From positions 6,775,374 through 6,839,373 of the forward strand of contig LS997567.1 of the NCBI GenBank assembly GCA_000469685.2: a DNA stretch of 64,000 nucleotides, read 5' to 3'. The notes below the pieces were generated by a model. The model made no database searches and had not been told where the DNA came from. It was given only the letters and a program-made list of their open reading frames with translations. The translations under genes were made by a program, and so were the position numbers. This DNA comes from Haemonchus contortus (lineage: Eukaryota > Nematoda > Chromadorea > Rhabditida > Trichostrongylidae). This document shows positions 57,836 to 64,000 of the stretch, piece by piece; position 1 is the stretch's first letter; every line of letters begins with the position of its first letter.

Positions 57836-58296
57836 TAATCGATTAATCATACTTTTTCTGGAGTTTGCTCACATAATAAGATTTGTGCAATAAAAAAATA
57901 TATAAAACAGATTCACAGATATTACAGAATAGACAATGATAACAAAAGGAAGGAGAGATGAAGTCAAACATAAAAAGTAAAAGAGGGCACCAGAGGAACG
58001 AAGAGTTCGGGATCTGCAGATTTCAGTAATTATTGCTAGAATTTTTGAATGGCTTATAGGATGCTGAAAGTATTGAAAAGTATTGTTACGAAGTTTGAGA
58101 AATGAGGGAACCACCTTGTGATGTAAGAAATTCATACTTGTTAAAATCCTACAATTTTTTATATTTTGCTTTTACAGCCTGAAATTTCACAGTTCACATG
58201 TTTGTATTTATCAAATTATCGACAGTATTGATGAAACTCGGATGAAAGAAAATCGAAGATTCCGTAGAATAGGGAAAATAATCGGCGACTGTACTA
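57013..58296. other. No gene recognised; simple repeats
   Basis: Apart from the tetranucleotide tract, nothing was recognised. Short GTATGTA-type words recur near 57165-57220. Confidence 0.35.
57784..57837. repeat. ATTT tetranucleotide tract
   Basis: About 13 uninterrupted ATTT units, bordered by the inverted words ATAACCGATTA and TAATCGATTA. Confidence 0.95.
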
Positions 58297-58886
58297 ACAA
58301 GGAAGGTCTTTCAGGGCGTGGGACGCTTTTTGAAAATGGTTTTTTGCATGGTATAGGGGCATGAGCACTGAGTATAAAACTATGGTCCATTTCCGCTAAA
58401 TGGCCTTCTGAATGCCAAAAAACGACTGAAAACGATTTTGTCAGAAATCGCCGTTTTAACCCACTCAGCGTCGTTTGTTTCATTCATGGCGTCGACTTTC
58501 CGTACAGTAGAAGGCGCCAGTTGACTGCGCATTGAAAATAACGTGAAAGGTAGCCAAAAAAGGGGGCCACATGTTGAAAAGTGCGGGGAAGTTTCATATA
58601 GCCTCTCCACGGTTAAGCTTCCAGCAGCGTCGGATGGTGTGGCGGATAGCGATGTGGACTTCGAGGAAGGACGACTGGGATGGGTTGATGGTTCGGAAAC
58701 TCTGGGCTTTGCCATTTTTGCATTTTATCTGCCACCTCCAGATTGGCTCCATATTGCACCAGGGCCAAAGCAAGTGCCTGACTGGTCATGGTCGTGACCA
58801 GGACCACCCAGGCACATAACCTCTACAAGCCGTTGGAATTTCTTGTGTGACGCACTATCAGTGATCAGTGAAGGAGCTTCCAGGCT
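58297..58886 (+). mobile_element. Left arm of a 2-kb foldback element
   Basis: About 590 bp from ACAAGGAAGGTCTTTCAGGG to AGGAGCTTCCAGGCTC. Its reverse complement recurs at 59680-60263 with only a few per cent difference by eye. The arm passes TTTTTTGCATGGTATAGGGG, GGCGTCGACTTTCCGTACAG, CCACATGTTGAAAAGTGCGG and GACTGGTCATGGTCGTGACC. Sense and antisense open frames in it are reproduced in the other arm and show no known domain. Confidence 0.85.
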
Positions 58887-59679
58887 CAACACTCCCAGTC
58901 CTCCGTTCCTACCTCCAAGTCCTCCTTTCCTACCCCCCCCCCCTCCCCCCTTCCGCAACTTCCTCACGTAGTTTGTAGTCAAAAAACTCGATATCACATC
59001 ATTTGGTCTTCGGACATTGTATGGACATTGCACAGTCCATACAATTCTTTGAATGGTATGGACAGTGATGGTTTGATTGTTGTTCTATTTCGACCAAATT
59101 CCTTCAAAACTGATGAAAGGCTCATCTAATTCCGATGATTCCACCGTTTTTTACTCTAGCGTTGATCTCGCGCCGTTGAAGGGTTATTGTCCACTATCCT
59201 GGTTGGTCATCTCCATTTCCTTCTCTCCTCACGATCAATCACTCATCTTCTGCAGTCATCTCGACTTCAGCGATGTCCTTCTTGTTCGTGACCTGCTAGC
59301 CCTTCACACGGACGCGAAGTTAGGGGATCGTAGGTTGGGAACGGGTATCGCCGAAACCCTTCATCTAGTCATCATCTAGTGATCCGGCGCTAGAATGATT
59401 TCCTTCAGGGCTGACAGCTTTTATATCCAGCCTAATGCTCATGGATGCTTCAGCAAGAAGATGAATTGAAAGAGAGTCTGAATGGTTCTCCCACAGGAGT
59501 CCGCAGTGGACTCCCAGAGGAAGGTCGGAATCGGGAATCCTGTTGTCTTTGCGTTGACGAACGAGGTCGAGGACAGCTCCCATCAAATAGGAACCATATT
59601 ATAGGGTCAGACCCCCCCCCCCCCATTACAACACTTAAGTGTGAACTCAAGAGGCACCTTTATACCCCTCGGAGTGTGA
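58887..59679. other. Spacer of the 2-kb foldback element
   Basis: About 790 bp, with C tracts at 58933-58943 and 59612-59624. It encodes frames of about 100 and 93 codons on the plus strand, none recognisable. If the arms are long terminal inverted repeats, this is where a remnant transposase would lie, but I cannot identify one. Confidence 0.5.
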
Positions 59680-60263
59680 AGCCTGGAAGCTCCTCTACTG
59701 ATAGTGCGTCACACAAGAAATTATAACGGCTTGTAGAGGTTATGTGCCTGGGTGGTCCTGGTCACGACCATGACCAGTCAGGCACTTGCTTTGGCCCTGG
59801 TGCAATATGGAGCCAATCTGGAGGTGGCAGCATAAAATGCAAAAGCGGAAAAGCCCGGGGATTCCGAACCACCAACCCATCCTGACCGTCGTTCCTCGAA
59901 GTCCACATCGCTATCCATCACACCATCCGACGCTGCTGGCAGCTTAACGGTGGAGAGGCTATATGAAACTTCCCCGCACTTTTCAACATGTGGCCCCCTT
60001 TTTTGGCTACCTTTCACGTTATTTTCGATGCGCAGTCAACTGGCGCCTTCTACTGTACGGAAAGTCGACGCCATGAATGAAACGAACGACGCTGAGTGGG
60101 TTAAAACGGCGATTTCTGACAAAATCATTTCCAGTCGTTTTTTGGCATTCAGAAGGCCATTTAGCGGAAATGAACCATAGTTTTATACTCAGTGCTCATA
60201 CCCCTATACCATGCAAAAAACCATTTTCAAAAAGCGTCCCACGCCCTGAAAGACCTTCCTTGT
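59680..60263 (-). mobile_element. Right arm of the 2-kb foldback element
   Basis: Inverted partner of 58297-58886, ending CACGCCCTGAAAGACCTTCC and TTGT. Differences include ATTGGCTCC with GTGGCAGCATAAAATGC here against ATCTGCCACCTCC in the left arm, and single-base changes. Flanks outside the two arms show no convincing duplication beyond a possible TA. Confidence 0.85.
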
Positions 60264-61590
60264 AAGCGACGATCCCGGCTGATACAAGGATTTCATTTCC
60301 AAGTTCCAAGTGGTCCTTCCACTCAAGAATGATTTCTTTCTCTTGAAAGTGCTAGGTAACTTCGTCGTATTTGGTCCTGATTTTTTTTCAAAAGTCCTTC
60401 CATTATAGAGTGTTAAGTATGAGCAAAAACTCTAGTCTCACACGGGATTCGAACCTGCTCTCGTATTTTCCTTGCTTCGTGCTATTTATTGTACTTTTGC
60501 AAATCCTCTCTTATCCTCACAGATTTTTCACAGAATTCAGTAGTATACCTACAGTCTTGTCAGCTCTTACAACAGTTGTATATGAGTAATCTAACTAGTT
60601 TCTATAATTTCTCCTCCAGTAGTTAATCAGTCCCCTCGTTTTTGATTTTGAGCGTCAGTAGTCGATCAGGTTTTGTCATGAGTACTAATTTTGAGTACGT
60701 TACTATATACATCATTGTGACTGCAAACCAAAGGTCGAAATTTTTTGATGGTCCCACTTGTGTGAAGTTTCTTTTACACTTTTTACTAGATTGACGAAAG
60801 CAGGTCGAAATCGTGAAGTCCCCGGAAGGATCGGTTCGATTTTGGCTACTCAGACTGGTTAAAACAGTAATCGATGGTTGCCATTGGGGACAACTCTCTA
60901 GTAACATTGGAACGAATCCAATTCTCCAAATAATCACCTCATTTTTCATTCAACGGTCATACGTGGCTACAAAAAAATGTACTTCCCACGGGTCGATGGG
61001 CAGTCCTGGTACAATCACATACAGTTTTTGTTACATTACTCCATTATGGTCGCGAAGGGTGGCCACAAAAAGTCGCCAGGGCTGTTCAGCTGATGAGAGA
61101 GGTGTAGAGAAGTTCCCCATGGAGCCAAATCTGCCTTCGAGTACTGGTAGAAGTCGAGCTAGAAGCGTGACGACCTTGACTTCCCTGAAGTTGGAACCAG
61201 TTGTGGTCTCGATGGTCGAACAAAGTCCAATGGCCAATTGGGACCTGCCCAATGGACCTTGAGAAGCGGTTGATTTGCTTCTCTATGAACCGAACTTTTT
61301 GCCTTACTTTGATGACTGGACCGAAAACAAAATAAAAAGGTAAATAATAAATAAACCAGTCAGCTCGATGGTTCAGCTTTCCTTCGTGTAATGTGGGCTC
61401 CCTTATCAAAAAGTTTGGCAGAGTACGTGCAACGGTTCATGAACGATTTACGAAGGGATTGTCACGCAGGTGCAAATTCCAGAGCGCTTCAAAACGCGTT
61501 TTTGCTGATGGAAAGGCTTTTTCGAACTCTCACAGAATAGTCCCTTTTCGGCTGAGGGAATCGAAGGAAGAAACAACAGCTGTTTCTGCC
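60264..61590. other. No gene recognised
   Basis: Contains a 149-codon plus-strand frame (60813-61262) overlapped by minus-strand frames (60623-60949 and 61086-61409). No domain or splice support is seen for any of them. Confidence 0.35.
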
Positions 61591-62010
61591 TGTATCAAAA
61601 ATTCGTTTCGAACGCCAAATTCTCAAAAGATGTGGTCCCCAAAAAGACTGGCACCACCGACCACTGGCTTCCCGAAATCATTTCCCGTACCAGACAGAAA
61701 TCGCTTTTGAATTCTGAACACGGTGGAAGAGCACGGCTCATTCCTACGGGGGGCTCCTAAGGGCTACGATCAGTAGAAAGGATATGTTCATTTTTCTTGT
61801 TCAGATTCTTCATAGGGATGAGCCGTGCCCTTCCACCTTGTCCAGAGTCACAGAAGCGACTGACTTCATACCTGGGACACGAGGAAAGATTCCAGGAAAG
61901 ATTTCCTAAAACTGTTGCACCAATCTTTTGCTCTCCAGAATTGATTGAAGGGAAGGGATGGCTGCTCCGAGCTGGGGGATCTGATCCCGATGATATGTTT
62001 ACGATCATCA
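61590..62010. repeat. Diverged inverted repeat with coding-like arms
   Basis: The best-matched arms are 61701-61746 and 61813-61859, with a 66-nt loop and about 80 per cent match. Similarity fades outward to about 61590 and 62010. Both arms, read towards the loop, encode GGRARLIP (left: SEHGGRARLIPT; right, minus strand: SGQGGRARLIPM). This could be a duplicated gene fragment or a decayed foldback transposon. Confidence 0.5.
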
Positions 62011-64000
62011 GCTGTTGCACCATTCCGGAACATAATTGGAATGCAAATAGATTAGTCACAGTTTATTTACTACGTAGTATAGCGCTCTATTGATGGGCGA
62101 GAATAAAAGGGCCCAAAAGAGTAACACTCTGTGCAACACGTTTGTAAACAAAGTCCAGGATTGGAAAAACTGTCTTTCTGCCGACTGTCCTTCCCTGGTA
62201 ACCGCTAACCTTGAAAGGTGTTACTAAATAGGTTTGTTAATGAGTAAAGCGTTCTAGGGTATCTACTGTGACTCCGATTCAAGAAGTTTGAACTTGTAAG
62301 ACCGATCTATACTTGTAAGTTTGATATTGTTCTGCTTCAGGACAACCAAAGAGGACATTTGCAGGCATTCTTATCTGCACTACGAGCAGAACCCCTCCAT
62401 AAAAGTGCCATCAGGAGTCCACATCAATCGTCATCACTCAATAACAATATATGACAATGTTGAAATCGTGGTACCGTAATTCTTTTCCATCTGGGACCTA
62501 GCGAATCTTTTTCAGTAGGACCATAAGCGCTGGATGACAATGTTGAAATCGATGTACTGTAATTGTTTTCCGTCTGGAACGCCATGAATCATCCTAAAGG
62601 GAACCAGGACCTTGTGAAAGTGGCCCAGAATCGATTCTGAGGAAGGGGTTCGGTCACGAGGTGAGGCCGAGATGAGTCAGGTCCCATGACTTGGCCCATG
62701 ACTTAGCTGAGGCATCAGTGAAGGCCGTAACCCAGCCGAACTACCAATTCGCCTTCTACTGGTTGGAGAAGTAGATAAAAGTAAAATGACCACACCCTTT
62801 TATAGCCCTGGAAGTGCTGCACTTCCTCGCTATACTGATAATTCTTCCTCCAGATAACGCCGAAGATCAATATCTGTAGTTTTGGCTACTTTTAAAGTAA
62901 ATATGAATAATTAGTAACATTAAAAAGCATTCGGAAGGAGAAATACCTCATAGTCATAGTGAGGATGTCTATCAGTCAAGATTTACTAGTTTAATCTTAA
63001 AGAGTAGAACTATAAACCGAGTGCTTACCGAATTCCTCCTCAGAAAACTGTGCCGTCTCGGTACTTGATCGGAAGCCATATAATAATTGTTTCAGGTATA
63101 AGGAGTTCGTAAATAAGACCCTCAGCGTGGGGATGAAAAGTAAAAAGGGAAAGAAGCCCCTAAAAAATTGGAAACGATCAAGTCAGTAGTTTGAACCAAT
63201 CACATCAGAGTGCGCCACGCACTTGTCCTCCATCTACGAACGTGTGTGTGTTTGAAAGCGTATTTCTCTGCTGACTTCTGACATGAGAAATAGAAAAGGT
63301 CTGTAAGCTGCCTACTTTGGAACCCGGTTTATAAACAGCCAAATGTTTACAATAGGACTGAAATCCAGGTTGATCTGAAGCGGTTCTATTTGCGGAAGTG
63401 GAACAACCTCTGCACTACAGCTGTTCAAAGCAATTTACATAAACAGTAGGGGAGTAAAATGGTAGTAAATACAAAGATACAATAACAACAGATAAATAAT
63501 TTACTTTTGATCATACTTTCGGGAGAGTAAAACTCCGTGGAATATCAACATTCCAGCGAGCTCAGACCACCCTGGAACTATCTTGCGTAAACATCTCGAA
63601 CAAAAGTTTTTTTCCTTTTTTTTCAACATGACCTTTAATACAATTATTTCACCTTCCTTTACTTTGAATTACTCTTGTAACCCTTTACTACTTTGTTCCT
63701 TGAATTGCCATTGATTTTCCACTTCTATTTGTATGCTGTTTGCTGTTCGTTGTGCTCTCGGTCTTATCTTTCGCTTCCCCCGCCTTTGTTTATTTGCTCG
63801 TAGGGCATGTGGAATATTGATACTTATGTTTGTATATATGTTATGTATGTATAAATTCTAAATATATCGAACAGAACATGTTTATGGTAAACAACGGATT
63901 CTAGTAAAGGGATTAACTTTACAACCCTTATATTTCGAGTTAAGTCGGTTTGATTAGTAAAATCGGGCAGTGGGAACATGGACCAGCAGGAACTACCCCT
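62011..64000. other. No gene recognised
   Basis: A segment of about 55 bp containing GACAATGTTGAAATCG is repeated imperfectly at about 62452 and 62535. Otherwise AT-rich sequence without supported exons. Confidence 0.4.

Noticed and set aside
60440..60460. tRNA T-arm-like GGTTCGAATCC on the minus strand
   Set aside because: No acceptor, D or anticodon stem can be built from the neighbouring sequence, and no SINE body follows.
60813..61409. Overlapping 149-codon plus-strand and 107-codon minus-strand frames
   Set aside because: Each is antisense to the other, with no domain, conservation signal or splice sites I can see.

Overview
The window looks like nuclear DNA from a nematode, most likely a clade V (strongylid, hookworm-like) species. 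The evidence is one intron-split receptor gene with TTTCAG-type 3' splice sites and two 59-bp introns, a putative trans-splice acceptor close to the start codon, no operon-like packing, and a dense load of small repeats. The species-level guess is inference. I see no rRNA gene, no complete tRNA gene, no CRISPR array and nothing bacterial or viral.

Only one protein-coding gene is convincing. It lies on the plus strand at 37602-44900 and encodes a seven-transmembrane neuropeptide receptor of the FMRFamide-receptor-like group. Nine exons join in phase into a 388-codon frame with NFIIY in TM7 and DCF in place of DRY after TM3. Its 3' end is unusual: a TAA lies one base before a strong GTGAGT donor. 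Two further downstream exons, the last one ending at an AATAAA, stay in phase with the receptor frame.

Most of the rest is repeats. (1) A tRNA-related SINE with A- and B-box-like promoter elements has about 20 copies, in both orientations, at 2.2-31.1 kb and 40.4-57.0 kb. (2) A non-coding body of about 1.5 kb is fused to the 3' side of that SINE at the same junction in three copies (19.0-20.8, 29.7-30.7 and 50.1-51.9 kb). A fourth copy (46.8-48.0 kb) lacks the SINE end. (3) A 231-258 bp MITE family has seven copies, five of them with 9-bp target-site duplications, which points to Mutator-type transposition. (4) Single elements include a Tc1/mariner deletion derivative with TA duplication (48044-48615), a Helitron-like unit with a 330-bp TG tract and a terminal hairpin (about 48.74-49.86 kb), a TTAA-flanked foldback MITE (46303-46453), a GC-rich palindromic element inside a receptor intron (43928-44165) and a 2-kb foldback with arms of about 590 bp (58297-60263). 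(5) Two decayed non-LTR reverse transcriptase fragments lie at 23.6-24.1 and 52.4-52.7 kb. (6) An unclassified repeat of about 400 bp has three copies (17.1, 27.2 and 28.4 kb).

Region by region: 0-31 kb and 44.9-57 kb are repeat-rich and without a recognisable gene. The stretch 31.1-37.6 kb is free of these repeats and may hold upstream sequence of the receptor gene. The stretch 37.6-44.9 kb is the receptor gene. The stretch 58-62 kb is dominated by inverted repeats. Nested insertions give a relative order of events: the composite repeat at 46.8-48.0 kb was later hit by a MITE and is now abutted by the mariner derivative.
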